From Drechslerella dactyloides (Eukaryota; Ascomycota; Orbiliomycetes; Orbiliales; Orbiliaceae): a stretch of DNA of 64,000 nucleotides. The translations under genes and the position numbers were made by a program. Below the pieces are notes generated by a model. The model saw nothing but the letters and a program-made list of their open reading frames with translations, was not told the origin of the DNA and did no database searches. Below are positions 21,374-33,694 of the stretch, piece after piece. How positions within the stretch are numbered: the first letter of the stretch is position 1; each line of letters opens with the position of its first letter. The stretch covers positions 1,116,001-1,180,000 of the forward strand of contig JAGTWJ010000006.1 of the NCBI GenBank assembly GCA_020064725.1, given 5' to 3'.

Positions 21374-23810
21374 TCACCTGCTGTGCTCCGGGCTGAACGC
21401 CTTCATCAACGCCTCAAAATGCGCCTTCTGCTCGCTCGCCAGCTTGCCCTCCGTGTCCTGCACCATCCGGTCAGCTTGATACTCTCGGGACTACGAATTG
21501 TTTATAGGGAATTGTGCACTCACGCTGATGATGGTCAGTGTCAGCGAGTAGTTGTTGAATAGGAACCGCTCTCGCTTCGGCTTATCCGATATCCCCGCGC
21601 TCAGCTTGGTCAGGAATGCTTCGAAGTCACTGCGGATCCTCCGCATGCTGTAGCGGTTTCCCGTTAGCCTTTTGTCATCATCCAAACTACTATGATGGTC
21701 ACCTTACCTATTTGTGGAAGGCTCGCCGTCGCTAGCTTCCGAGCTAAGAAGCAGTAACGAATGCATAAATTGCGCGAACTTCTGTGTAAGCGGATGAGGG
21801 GCGGCGCTCTGCTTTGCCATGTCGTTGGCTGCCGAAGCTATCGCCGACTGTCTTCCAGACCCTGCGCCGGCGGATCTCCTTAGGTTCTCACTGTGCATGT
21901 CCATGACCATCTGGAATCTCGGCCATAGCAAGATATTGGTGCCGTTTATGTAATTCTCGAGTACCGGGATTCGCTTCCGCTGCAATAAGAATGCAGACTG
22001 TTGATTCAGCCTAACGCATAGAAGAATGCCTAGTGCGTCCAACGAGTTTTCAATGAGCGACTTGGTGAAAACTTGACCGGCACTCAGCGTCGGCTCGAAT
22101 ATCTGTTGAAACATCTTGGACAACTGGTCGAATTTCTTGTGGGCGAAGAATTCCGAAATGAAGGTGAATTCTGATGCGGCGTTGTCAGAGAGCGCTAGGT
22201 TATATGAGCGGAACGGAAGCTCGATGTAATGGCTTGCTTTGTCGTCCTCCGCTGCTTGAGCTTGGATCAAAGGCGCGTCTTGATTCTTGTAAACGTCGAA
22301 TCGACGACCGAGGGTAATTGCATCAACGGACGAGGGAACTGATGCCTTCATCCCTGGAAGTAGGGGTCCTCTCCGGCTAGTATCCTCTAAACCCAGTAGA
22401 TCGCTCTTCTCAATCGCATGGAGCTTGAGTTTCTCCAATGCCTTTTGGTACCGTTGGAAATGGGAGACGTAATACCATCGCATTGTATTGATGTACGCCT
22501 GACCAATCTCATCGGCTAATTGAGGATGATGCCTAGCCATGAAGCCATATAGCTCCTTGTACCGCAAGAAGCCATTTTGCTGGATAATCTGAGCGTTGGT
22601 ATTGGGGATTCGCAAGCTCTTGATCTTGGATACAAAGTAGTCGCGCAACCGTTCGATAGCCTAAAAGTCGCAGGGTCAGCAGACTGTAAAAATTAACCTA
22701 AGGTGTAGGTACCAACCCTGTTTGTCAACTTCTCCAGCTCTGGCTTCACATCCTCAACGGCCTTTATATTCTGGGATTTCCGCTTATCCAGAGCTTTGAT
22801 CTTTTGGTCCGCTTCTTGCAGGGCCTTCACCCATGTTTCATTTACATCGCTCTCAGCAATTGTTTGTATTACCGATGGCGGTAGTGTAACATCCTCCAGA
22901 ATTGGGTTGAGTAGTCGTTCCACATTCTGCATTGACCATTAGAATTTGACATGGTATACTTGGTTGACGACTGAACTCACTCTGCGGTTGTTTAGCTTGG
23001 TATTGAGAGCCAGAGATCGGTTTTGCAGAGTCTCAATTTCGGCGCTGACGCGACCCAGGTCGGTCTTGAAAGCGGAAAGATAAGATTCGACGGATTGTAA
23101 CACTTCATCACAGGCCTGGTTCGTAAGATTGTCTAAACAGTAACATCTTTGGGCGTATATTTATCGGAATTGGGCAGCTTACCTTGATCGATTTGTGCAG
23201 GTCTTGGAACTTGTCTTTCTCGTTCTCATCTACAGGCGGTATAAGCAATATGAAACTTCAGAGCAGAAGCTGAATACTGACAATCCTCTACTGTTTGCTC
23301 AATAACTGGCTGATCTTGGGACGTCGCATCAGGGATGAGGGTGCCCTGCTGCAGGAAATCCTCTATTGACAGGCCCCCGAAGTCAATTTCTTCGTCGGGA
23401 TGTAGTTGCGTCGGCGAACTCGCTGGTGACTTCTCCTTGGTGTTTGCGGCGGCAGCCGGCTTTGATCCCAAGATATCGCCCAGCTTCTTCAGGGTATCCC
23501 TCCCTTCTGAAAGCTTGCTGTTCGACACGGCTGCCCGATAGCCCAAAGCGCCAGTGCCTATGGTGGGCTGGGGGGTCGGCTGTCTCGCTATAACGCTGGA
23601 TAGGGACACATTGGAGGAGTTCGAAAGGCTGAGATTTAGGGAGGAGGAGCGAGGAGTGAGTCGCGGAGGCGCAACGGAGCTTCCATAAGCTCCAGATAGC
23701 ACTCTAGTCGGCGGACCTGGTCCAGGAATAAAAGACTGCGGGCCGGAGGCTGGCCGGTTGGGTAGCGGTGGAGCGGGCTCCTGGATCGACTGCGTGAACT
23801 TATTCCACAT
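21374..23810 (-). CDS. VPS52: Vps52, GARP tethering complex subunit
   Basis: Seven exons: 23810-23282, 23229-23183, 23115-22981, 22926-22717, 22660-21708, 21647-21524 and 21457-21374. All phases agree, giving 693 residues. Vps52 is the core subunit of GARP (Vps51-54), which tethers endosome-derived vesicles at the trans-Golgi. The first 170 residues are Pro/Ser-rich. The conserved Sac2/Vps52 region begins about 190 with KFQDLHKSIKACDEVLQSVE, followed by a coiled coil (EIETLQNRSLALNTKLNNRR) and then KLTNRAIERLRDYFVSKI and GFLRYKELYGFMARHHPQLA. The ORF's first in-frame ATG is at 23810 (MWNKFTQSIQ). The second-to-third exon intron has two candidate acceptors; only the distal one (23116) restores the conserved KACDEV. 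It is tandem with SEC62 (501 bp) and divergent from the RSC8-like gene. Confidence 0.93.
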
Positions 23811-24682
23811 CAAGGACTGACTAATTATGACCAGCCGCCACAGGCATTATTGTCTAGGAAGTTTCTATAGAATCTGAGATAACAAGACTCTGGGAATCAG
23901 TACTGGCCAAAGAGAAAGTGCTTTAAACGCTGGGGAGCGCCTACCAGTTCTAGGGATTTGGTAAGATATTCCAGTTACGCTGGTTGTTGTCGCAGGAAGG
24001 TCTGTCTGGCCAGGTAAGCCACTCGAGGCCGTTGTCGACGCCCGCCTTGGCAGGGACCTGGCAGGGCAACGTCGCCAGCTTATGATCCTAGCTGATGATG
24101 AGATGGATTGATGACAGCGGTTATGTACGAACTGGCAGGGTCCTGTGAAAACGCGATGCGGCTGTCCAAGGAGGTGGAGCTGGTCGATGTCCCACAGCGT
24201 TACGTACGTTTGGCGGTGTGCTGAGGCGAGGTGTTGTTTGGCGACTGGCCCTCAGCGCGTTTCTTTTCATCATCAACATCCACCACCCAGCCAGCAGGCC
24301 ATCATCGACAGACACCACGTTCCTCCTGCCATTTTGCTCAGCTTCATTGCCACTGCCTGCCACGACTAGTCATCTGACCGCGAACGCCAATTCCACCTTC
24401 AGTAGCGCATTTCCAGCTACCACGACCACAGCTCGCTCTCTTGGTAGCACCTCCAGCGCGACGGGCTCCAATTGCCCTTTCACCATCAAGCTGTAGGCAC
24501 ACCATCCTTGCATCCATAGAATCGCACCCTTCCCAATCGTTTCGACTTCAGGTGGCTCCTTGACGCGTCGCCCGAGAGGCCTTCGCATCACAGAGCCTGC
24601 AGCTTTATCAGCCGAGCTAACCGGAGGCAATGCGACGGCCCCGCCATTGCAATGTAGTACCCCATAGCACACACAGCGCGTG
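23811..24682. promoter_or_regulatory. Divergent promoter between VPS52 and the RSC8-like gene
   Basis: The two starts are 872 bp apart and point away from each other, so this interval must carry both leaders and promoters. It is CT/CA-rich on the RSC8 side from about 24250. I see no recognisable gene in it. Confidence 0.6.
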
Positions 24683-26892
24683 ATGGACGACAGTCTCGAC
24701 TACGGAGCTGGGTCTCCAGCAACCTCGGGCACGCCCAACCCGTTGGCCAACCTTGACCGACTCGCCTCTCACAGTCCGCTCCCTGGCGAAACAGAGACGT
24801 CTACTCCAAATCTCGGCGACGACAATGACGATGACGACGACAAGGAAGGCGACGTCTCAATGCTGGAGTCGTCCGAAAACGTAGACCCCAAACCGAAGCA
24901 GGAAAAGGGCTCAGCCAACGGATCTCCAAGCGCCCACGAGGACAACGCCGAAGATGGCGGTGAAGGCGACGACGAAGACGAGGTCATGCAGGGCATGGAC
25001 AACGCGGACGGAAAGTCGACTGCCAATGGCGACAAGAGTGGTGAAGCCGAGACCTCTGCGGCTGCCAAGTCCAATCTTGTCGAGCAGACATACATGATCG
25101 TCGTTCCCAGTTACAGTACCTGGTTCGATATGAACGCTATCGCCGACATCGAGCGTAAGGCGCTTCCAGAATTCTTTAGCAACCGCAATCGAAGCAAGAC
25201 GCCGTCGGTTTACAAGGATTATCGCGACTTTATGATCAACACGTATCGGATGAACCCTGGGGAGTTCCTTACAGTTACTGCCTGTCGTAGGAACTTGACG
25301 GGCGACGCCTGTACCATCATGCGAGTTCACCGATTTCTGGAACAGTGGGGCCTGATTAATTACCAGGTAGGTAGTCCTCCCCCCAAGAGCTTTTGATCTT
25401 CGATTGCTAATGTGCCTTGGGACTCTCATAGGTTGACCCAGAGCGTCGCCCTAATAGCATCGGGCCTCCGTTTACTGGACATTTCCGACTCTCCGCCGAT
25501 ACGGCTCGAGGGTTGCAGCCTTTCCAGCCTGGCCCAGGTTCCCAATTGTCCGCGGAAGGCAAGCCTCTCGTCGCCTCCGAAAAAGCCGTCGCATCTTCCG
25601 CAACGCCCAAACCAGAGGCCAAGGCCACAGTCAGCAAGAATCTTTACGAAGGATCTGGCAAAGAAGTCGCCGAATCTTCGAAAGCAAACGGCCATGCAGA
25701 GGACCCAGAGAAGAAGCAGCGCCTGTGCTACTCCTGCGGAGTTGATTGCAGCCGCGTCCGCTACTTCACACCGAAGTCTAAGAAGATCGAACTTTGTCCC
25801 AACTGCTTCCTCGAAGGGCGCTTTCCACAAAGCTACTCTAGTTCCGATTTCACTAGAGATGACGACGTTAACTACCAAGCTGTGGATCGCGACTCTCCAT
25901 GGACGGACGAGGAAACCATCCTTCTTCTCGACGCCATCGAATTGTACAAGGGCGACTGGAATAAGGTTGCCGAGCACGTCGGATCTAGGACCAGGGAACA
26001 ATGCGTCGTACACTTCCTACAAATGCCTATCGAAGATAAATATCTCGAGGAGAAGCCTGAGCAATTGGGCCCCCTCCAGTACGACAGAATACCGTTCACG
26101 CAGGCAGACAATCCGATCGTCAGTGTTATCGCGTTCCTCGCCTCTCTTGTGGACCCGGACGTTGCTGCTGCAGCGGCGCAAAGCTCGACAGAACAGATGA
26201 TTCAAGGGTTGAGAAAAAGGCTCGAAATCGAGGCCGCAAAGATCACCTCTGCCGACTCAGACAATAAGGTCGCTGAGCCAGCCGAAGGCGAAAGCGAAAC
26301 TGCCCTCGTCGCTACCAAGCCTAAGGACTCTGGCGATATTTCCAAGAGCGATATGGATCTTGACGAGCCGATAACAGGTACAGAAGTTGTCAGACAGAAG
26401 CCAAAGGCCGGCGCATTCGACCAGATGGCTGGCGTTGGCGTCGGCGTTGTCGCCGCCCGCGCAGCCGGCCTTGCTGCAAACGAGGAACGTGAAGTCACCC
26501 GCCTGGTCAGCGAAACGATCAGCGCCAACTTGCGCAAGATGGATATGAAGCTTACGCACTTTGAGGAATTGGAGCGTCTCCTCCACGCCGAGCGTAAGGA
26601 ACTCGAGAAACAGAAGCAGCAGCTATTCCTGGAGCGGCTCGCCATGAAGAAGCAGGTGGCCAAGGCTGGAGAGATGCTCAGGAAAGCGCAGGCTCTTAGT
26701 GGAGAACAGACGCTCAAAGCTGTCGAACAGTTTGCCAACATGAACTTCGGTGCTGCTCCCGGCGGTACAATTGATGGCTCGAGGATGCTAATCGTGCCGC
26801 CTAACTCGGAGATCACTTCCGCTCTATCCGGGCCAGGGTCTATCCCGCCGAGTCAGATGGAGGGTAGTGGATACGTTGCTTTCGAGGCGTGA
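24683..26892 (+). CDS. SWIRM/SANT protein of the SWI3/RSC8 family
   Basis: Two exons: 24683-25366 and 25432-26892 (intron GTAGGT...TCATAG), 714 residues. It is a scaffold subunit of SWI/SNF- or RSC-type chromatin remodellers. The acidic N-terminus (residues 45-110) precedes a SWIRM domain, residues about 133-232: [19 protein letters not shown] through [21 protein letters not shown] fungal ZZ-like zinc motif follows near 330-375 ([14 protein letters not shown], then [11 protein letters not shown]). Next is a SANT domain near 392-440 ([20 protein letters not shown], then [19 protein letters not shown]). The C-terminal coiled coil has [19 protein letters not shown]. The ZZ motif favours the RSC8/Ssr2 type over SWI3, but a Pezizomycotina fungus often has one protein serving both complexes. 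The ATG at 24683 ([11 protein letters not shown]) is the first in frame. Confidence 0.92.
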
Positions 26893-27432
26893 GGATGCTA
26901 GGAGGGAAGTGGGATCGGTTTTACTTGGTTATGACGGGCGCGATGTTCTTGTTCCCTTTAGTTTTCGTTTATTGTTTTCTCTTATTTATCTACTATCGTC
27001 GACGCCGCTATGCTTCTTTATCCACTACGGTTCCTATTATTACTACTTCCCCTTCCTGTACTTTTTCTCTTTGGGGTATCTCCCTATCTTTGCCACGGTC
27101 CATGTCAGACGAAGACGACTTCTTGGAATCCAAAAAATTATGTACAATTAAACCAAGTTTAATAGAAGGCGCGACGTCCCTCTGCCCCTACCTCCTTGGC
27201 GTTCTCGTCCTATCCTGTACTATCCCTGCAGACGTAGGCACACCCAATGCCTTTCTGCTTGAAGTTTCTACAGCTCGTTTGCTTCTGCTGATGTGTTTCT
27301 AGAGATAATGTCAAATACTTAATGAATGTGGAGTTTGGTTCACAATCCCTGTGTAACACCAGCTGGCGTCTCTTCTCAAGAATCTCTCTAAGATATCTTC
27401 CTCTCCAGCTATGATTGTAAGATTAGGCCATC
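26893..27432. other. Convergent intergenic region
   Basis: This lies between the stops of the RSC8-like gene (plus) and the METTL16-type gene (minus). It is T/C-rich and holds 3' UTRs of both. The frame at 26889-27302 is hydrophobic only because of the CT-rich DNA. Confidence 0.5.
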
Positions 27433-29410
27433 TCAGGTCTTCAACTTGGGCAGCCCCTCAACAATTTTGCGTCTCAGCATTCCACAGAAGCTCTCCCAAA
27501 CGACTTGATCCACGCCCCTCGTCCGTCGAACCAGCACATACGATCCCTTGCTGCTCTCGATCTCCACCGATGATGCTGGCAGGCTGATAAAGTCGTGGTC
27601 CCACGCGTCGTTCTCCACTGCCGTCTCCTTCTCCGTCTCTTTCCCCTTCTCATTATCCTTTGCTTCGTCCGCGCTGCTGGTTTTAACCTTCATACTCGAG
27701 CTGGGGGGACTACCTCGTCCCCCAGCGCCGATAAATATACCAACTGCGAACCCAAATTTGGGCTCAACCTCTGCCGCTTCCACATCAACGCCCTCCGTTG
27801 TTGCCTTCTTCCGCCTCCGTCTCGCTGCTCGCGACCATGTATTTCCTGTCGTCTCGCCACAACCGTTGGAGTAGAGATTCTCAACGGCGCCGTACATTGT
27901 GGCGAAGCACGGGAGACGGATGGAGTTCCAGTTGAAGTTCTCGGCAGGGAAGTCAGTGCAAGAATCCTTGACGAGAGCCTCGACCTGTGGGAGGAACGTG
28001 GAGAGCGCTGCGTCGGCGGGTAATTGTATACGAAAGGTCGTCGGGAAGGGCAGGTGAGATTTGAGCGAGTGGGTGGTTGGCTGCCGTGATATATGCTGCA
28101 TTCGTAGCAATATTAGATGTGCATATGCTTTGTACCTTAACCGGAGGGTAAAGGGGTTCATCAAGTGTATAATGTCAAAGGTATACATACGTCGCCGGCC
28201 CGTCTCTCTCCAAAACTCCAACCGACAGCCCACCGCTTCGTCTTTCCCACGCCCTGCACAAACTCTCCAACAACGTAGTTGACAATCCCACACTCTTTCA
28301 GCTTATCGATCACCTTCTCGACACTGCTCAGCTTTCCAAGCATAGATGTATACCACCGCACTTTTCCCTGTAACGCTATACTCTCGTCTACCATACGGCT
28401 GACGAACGCGACTTCGCCGCCGTCGGTGACCATCTCGGTCGTTGAGCCCGTACATGCTGATAGCGGCGGGACGGCCTTGAGTTTCGCAGACGCGAGCATG
28501 TCGTTTACAGAGGCGTAAAAGGGTGGGTTGCACATCGTAAAGTCGAGCGGGGTTGCGGATGCCGCGATGTCCGCGGTAGGGAGTATCGACGACGAAGAGG
28601 AGGCATCGACAATTTTGATACGGCGTTCCAGCAGGTTGTTGGCGACATTCTTAGATGCATGGGAGAGTGAAGTGGCGTCGTTCTCCGTGGCGATGAAATG
28701 CCAGTGCGGGTAGGACGCGCAGCCGAGCAATGGGTAGATGGCTGAAGCGCCGGTCCCTCTAGTTTCACCGTGATGTTAGCTGGGGCTCACGAGAGGTAGT
28801 GTGAAGCTGTACTAACATGTCTATGCCCGTGATTCTGGGAGCCTCCGGGCTTGGGGTCGAGGGAGCCTTGCTCTCGTGAGTGTCGGTGAGGAGGTCGGCC
28901 ACCCAGAGGATGTAGTTAAGCCTGTCATGCAGCGTGTCAGCTTGTATATCCGCATACTAATTCAACGGCATATATAGACGGACCTGTTTGGAATCTACAA
29001 TTGCAACCTGCAATTAGCATGAGCTTGAGAGGATTGATATTAAATGAAAAGAGGGAGGAGAGTGTGCACGTACGGCTGGACATAATCTGTCCTCAGGAAG
29101 CTCAATTTCGAGATTGAAATCTTTCTTGAGAAGAGCCTTTGCAAGCTGTCTGTGCAGCGGATGTCATTTAGAAAATCCATGTCGTTTGTGGTTATTAACA
29201 AGCGGTAGAGTGAGTGCCAACCTGACAGACTCGGGGTCGTGAAAGTTGATCGAACTCCCTCCTTTCAGACTATCGGAAAGCGAATTTATTACCGCGAATG
29301 ACCCTAAATACGTTTGACCGAATATACACGTACCATTTTGCGAAGCTCGGATGTTCCTTGGCCAGCTGCGTGAAGCTAATGCCGTTCCTATAGACATTCT
29401 TGGGGTGCAT
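27433..29410 (-). CDS. METTL16-type RNA N6-adenosine methyltransferase (U6 snRNA)
   Basis: Seven exons: 29410-29334, 29269-29222, 29149-29074, 28994-28984, 28921-28817, 28758-28191 and 28095-27433. Phases agree and give 515 residues. Exon 4 is only 11 nt and restores the conserved CPAIPNRLNYILWV. The family (DUF890/METTL16; yeast relatives methylate U6 snRNA at the ACAGA-box adenosine) uses S-adenosylmethionine. Seen here are the N-terminal MHPKNVYRNG then SFTQLAKEHPSFAKC, the SAM motif GIDIGTGASAIYPLLG (about residues 103-118) and the catalytic NPPF at about 183-186 (DFTMCNPPFYAS). After residue 300 the protein is less conserved, with an Arg/Lys patch (SRAARRRRKKATT) and a charged linker. 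It diverges from ARH1 with 358 bp between starts. Confidence 0.92.
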
Positions 29411-29768
29411 GGCTTGAGACTGTTAAGTTGGCTCGGCTGCGTTGACTCGTAGGATGCAACAGTGGATACCGGGGTATCTTGCGGATTATCTTCGGGCCTT
29501 TAGCGTTATCTACAATGGACACAACAGACACTTTCTATTGGGGGACAGTCATTCGTACCCTGTTAGCCTGCGCGTGGCCCCTTTCTCAAGCCTTCTTGAG
29601 TTAGAGCAGTGTCGTTGTTCATGGGGTAAAGTTGCAAGTTGATTTAAGTTGAGGTAAAGTTGCGAGTCTGGACCCAGAGGATTTGTCACCCGTGATATAA
29701 AAATGCAACACCAAAGACCTTCCACAGCGCTCGCGTCGACACGGACCATGACGTCTACAACATAACCC
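29411..29768. promoter_or_regulatory. Divergent promoter between the METTL16-type gene and ARH1
   Basis: The start codons are 358 bp apart and point outward, so both promoters share this interval. AGTTGAGGTAAAGTTGC-like repeats lie near 29630-29665. No gene is seen in it. Confidence 0.6.
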
Positions 29769-31548
29769 ATGAAGTCAGCGCTCACAACAATCCAGGTCCG
29801 CTGGGCCACTAGACGCGTCTACAACAGGGCAGCGGCTGGCTCTCGCTCTCTAAACACGTTGCGGCCAACCGGTGACCCGCACGTGGCGGCAAAGCGAGCC
29901 GATGCGCCGTTTCGCCTGGCAATTATTGGCGCTGGTCCCTCGGGCTTCTACGCGGCATACAGGGTCCAGAGCAAGCTGCCAACCGCGAAAATAGACATGT
30001 ACGAGGCACTGCCAGTGCCATTCGGACTCGTGCGCTTCGGTGTAGCGCCTGACCATCCGGAAGTTAAGGTTCGCAGATATCTCTATCCAAGAAAAAAAAA
30101 GAAGTCCATACAACTATCACCTTGAACGTCTTCAAATTTTCGGTCGTCCACCCGCGAATATAAATGACTGACTAATCTGACTGTTCAGCTGCCGTTGTGA
30201 ATCCACCAACCTGGCACTATCACTCCATTCTATAGTTCTGCATCAACAAATTTGACGAAGTAGCTCGTCACCCAAATTTTACATTCATCGGAAACACGCC
30301 CATCGGGTCTGACGCCGGGCATCTCCCCTTCTCAGCGCTCCTGCCACACTACGATGCAATCCTACTATCCTATGGCGCATCGGAGGATAAGAAACTCGGC
30401 ATACCAGGTGAAGACACGCTCTCGGGTATCCATTCCGCTCGCGCGTTCGTAGGCTGGTACAACGGCCTGCCCGAGCATCGAGACCTCAATCCCGATCTCG
30501 CAGGCGGTGATGGCAAGGCTGCCGTCATTGGACAAGGGAATGTGGCGCTTGATGTTGCGAGGATACTGCTCACGAGCGTCGACGAGCTGCGAAAGACGGA
30601 TATCACAGAATACGCGCTCGAGGCGCTGTCGAGGAGTAAGATCAAAGAGGTGGAAGTCGTTGGAAGGCGAGGGCCGATGCAGGTAGTCAATACTCTTGTT
30701 CCTTTCATATTCTTATTCTATTTCAACGACTAAACGATATATGCGATCGCTAGGTAGCGTTTACAATCAAGGAAGTGCGCGAGCTGATGCGCCTTCCCGC
30801 CGTCGGCTTCAATCCCATCGATGAAACGCTTATCTCGCAGCCACTGCAAGACCTGCCGCGCCCGCAAAAGCGCCTGCTTGAAACCGTCATCAAGGGCTCA
30901 AAACAATACCCGGACCTAAAAAACTGGAGTCTATCCTTCTACAGCTCCCCACGTGCATTCTTATCTTCCTCATCCGCTCCCTCCAAGCTCTCTCACATAA
31001 GATTCGAAAACACCGCTCCAGTCGAGGGCACCAACGGCGGAAAGGTCCACGGCACCGGCGTCTTGAAAGACGTATACGCTTCTACCACCTTCCGGAGCAT
31101 CGGATATAAAAGCCAGCCGTTGCAAGGCATGGTCGAGGCTGGCGTGCCGTTCGATAAAAAACAAGGCATCGTGTGCAACTCGCTCGGCAGAGTCGTCAAG
31201 CCTACAGAGAGTGGCGGTGTCCACGTGCCCGGACTATACACGACCGGTTGGGTCAGGCGCGGCCCAACGGGTATCATCGCGTCGACGATGATGGATGCAT
31301 TTGATGCCGGCGACAACATTGTAAGTGACTGGCAGGCTGGTGTAGCGTTCCTAGAACACGACGCTGTTGAGAGTGAAAGAGCTGGCTGGGAGGCGGTGAA
31401 AGTTGAGCATGAAGGAAGAGGCGTCAGAGCCGTTCACTGGCGCGACTGGGATAGAATTGACGGAGCTGAGAAACAGCGAGGCCAGAAACTCGGGAAGGAG
31501 CGTGAGAAGTTTGGTGCGGTTTCCGAAATGCTCGCAGCCATATCATAG
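29769..31548 (+). CDS. ARH1: Mitochondrial NADPH:adrenodoxin (ferredoxin) oxidoreductase
   Basis: Three exons: 29769-30068, 30236-30682 and 30754-31548, 513 residues. Introns are 30069-30235 (GTTCGC...CTATAG) and 30683-30753 (GTAGTC...GCTAG). This FAD enzyme passes electrons from NADPH to mitochondrial ferredoxin for Fe-S cluster and haem A synthesis. An Arg-rich presequence ([20 protein letters not shown]) precedes the FAD motif [14 protein letters not shown] at residues 52-65, then [20 protein letters not shown]. The NADPH motif is [16 protein letters not shown]. The C-terminal FAD-binding block is [20 protein letters not shown]. The first intron, 167 bp, is the longest of the gene and its acceptor gives [10 protein letters not shown] where relatives read NCINxF. 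The stop is 32 bp from that of the convergent L-2-HG dehydrogenase. Confidence 0.93.
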
Positions 31549-31580
31549 CCATAAGTGCGATACATGCATATTACCAAGTT

Positions 31581-33140
31581 CTATATAAAACTGTACATAT
31601 CTGAACGTTGCCATTTATCATGTTCCTCCCCGTACAAAATTTCGTCGACCATCTCCGCAATTGCCAGACTCGCCGTCAACCCCGGACTCTCAATCCCCAA
31701 CAGATTCACAAACCCAGGACATCTTTCCTCCTCCCTCACCACAAAGTCCTGGAACCCTCCGCTCTTCGGCCGCAGTTTCGGCCTGATCCCGCAATAATCC
31801 GCCACTAGCGCCTCCCGCTGTAGACCCGGCAGGTATACCGCAACCGCCTCGACGGCCTCGGCAAGTCTACTGTCCCGCGCGACCAGATCCTCCGGCCCAT
31901 CCACCCACTCGACGTCCGGACCGAAGCGCATACGCCCAGCCATGTCGAGCGTAAGATGCGTACCGAGGCCACCGAGTCCCTCCACAGGACACGGATATAT
32001 AAGCCTTGACACGCGCGGCTGCGACGCCGAGTAGGAAAAGTAGTTACCCTTAGCGTAAAACGGGGTCACATGTCGCAACGGCGGCAGCAGCATATTCGAC
32101 ACATGGCACGCGTTTAGTCCTGCGGCGTTTACGACTATATCCGCCGTGATAGCAGTGCGCTCGCCGCTGCCGTCCGTATCCGTCGAGTTGCAGGTGATAA
32201 CCTCGTATCCGCCGCCGCGTAGTTTGTTGATGTCCACGACGGACGTTTGCAGGGCTATGTCGAAAGGCTCGAGAAGGCCGGTTAAGTAGGTCATAAGGTC
32301 ATGGCTGGATACTATCCCCGTTGTCGGGGAGCTCAGCACTCCGAATGGCGAATGTACCTAACATAATATATACACATCGTTAGTCTGGAATTTATCCCCC
32401 GGCAGTTTATGGTGGAGGAAGGGATTGTATGCATACCGCAGGCTCTATCCTCTCCGCCTCCGCCTTGGTGATAAACTCCGTCGGCACTTCCAACCGTTCA
32501 CACTTCTCATGCAGTTCCTCGAGCACGCTTCTCTCCTGCTCGTTCTGCGCGAGAATCCACTTGCCCAGTCGACGGTGCGGGATTCGTTGCTTCTCGCACA
32601 GTTCGTACAGCAGCTGCTTCCCACGGATGCACAGCCGCGTTTTGAGCGATTTCTCAGGATAGTAGATTCCTGCATGTATCACCTGCTCTTATACACAGCC
32701 GTCAGTTAATTTAGCTAATGCGATACATGCCACTGTATTCACATATCTGCATTTCGGCGAAATTTATGCTAGATAGTAAATCTTATAGTCACACGTGCAT
32801 CTATGGTGTGGTATATACCGCAATGGCCTATGCAAATGTGGGTGGCTAGGAACATCATATATCTGGACAAACCTCAGAGTTCCGCGACGACGTCTCCGTC
32901 CCAACTTCGCCATGCCGCTCAATCAGCAACGTTGGCTTCTGATATTTCGTCGCTAGCCGCGACGCAACCGCAAGCCCGACAACCCCGCCGCCGATAACCT
33001 AAAGACGACCGTCAGCACCGCAGAGCGCTTAGCATTCTATCAATTGGACAGGCTATACGAACGCAATGAGCAAAGTCGCTGCTTCTCGGTGTTTTGCTCG
33101 AGAAGAGACGACGTTGGATTTGTAGCGTCCGGGCCCGCAT
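31581..33140 (-). CDS. L-2-hydroxyglutarate dehydrogenase, mitochondrial
   Basis: Four exons: 33140-33063, 32998-32873, 32682-32437 and 32357-31581, phases all zero, 408 residues. The enzyme oxidises the toxic metabolite L-2-hydroxyglutarate to 2-oxoglutarate with FAD. Exon 1 encodes a basic presequence, [19 protein letters not shown]. Exon 2 opens on the FAD motif [16 protein letters not shown] and continues [17 protein letters not shown]. Across the next intron the reading continues to [18 protein letters not shown], which is diagnostic of the L2HGDH family. The last exon has [15 protein letters not shown] and ends with [19 protein letters not shown], the usual FAD-binding C-terminus. The first exon is easy to miss because it is 26 codons long. 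It lies tail to tail with ARH1, so 3' UTRs very likely overlap. Confidence 0.92.
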
Positions 33141-33694
33141 ATTTGTGTTGCAGGTGACGTTGAAAATGCTCAGTTCAGTCTCCGAACGAAAACTGAAACA
33201 CGCATACCCAGGGTTCGTCGGTCCAAGCTGTTACATACGGGACGAAAGACGAAAGACTGAGGGCGAGGTAACATGCGCGTATGCGGCCGCCGATATAAAT
33301 TTGCGTGTCCAGAAGCAGTAAGTCCCGGCCGAGATTATACAGGCAGCGCGCTCAATGTCCGATCACCGCCCGACTACGATTGATCCACAAGTCTACAACT
33401 TCGCTAAGAAGGTATGAGGAAAAAAATTTATTCTTAAAAAACCTCATCTAGTTTATACATGCAAGATGTATACAGCTATCGAGCACAGGGAGGGGATCTG
33501 TGGAGAGAAAGGAGAAAGCAACAGAGCAAAACAACTGGAGAAACTTTGTCCACGAAAACCAGAAAAGGAAAAAGGAAACTAAAGAAAACAGAGGAACGGA
33601 GAGTGTTCCTTTTGTGGGTACATATATATTACGAGGGACGAGAAAGTTATCAGGCGCAAGAACGAAACCGAAAATGTGATCGAGAATATCACAT

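Noticed and set aside
26889..27302. 137-codon frame with membrane-like start
   Set aside because: It lies in the CT-rich 3' region just after the RSC8-like stop, and has no conserved segment.
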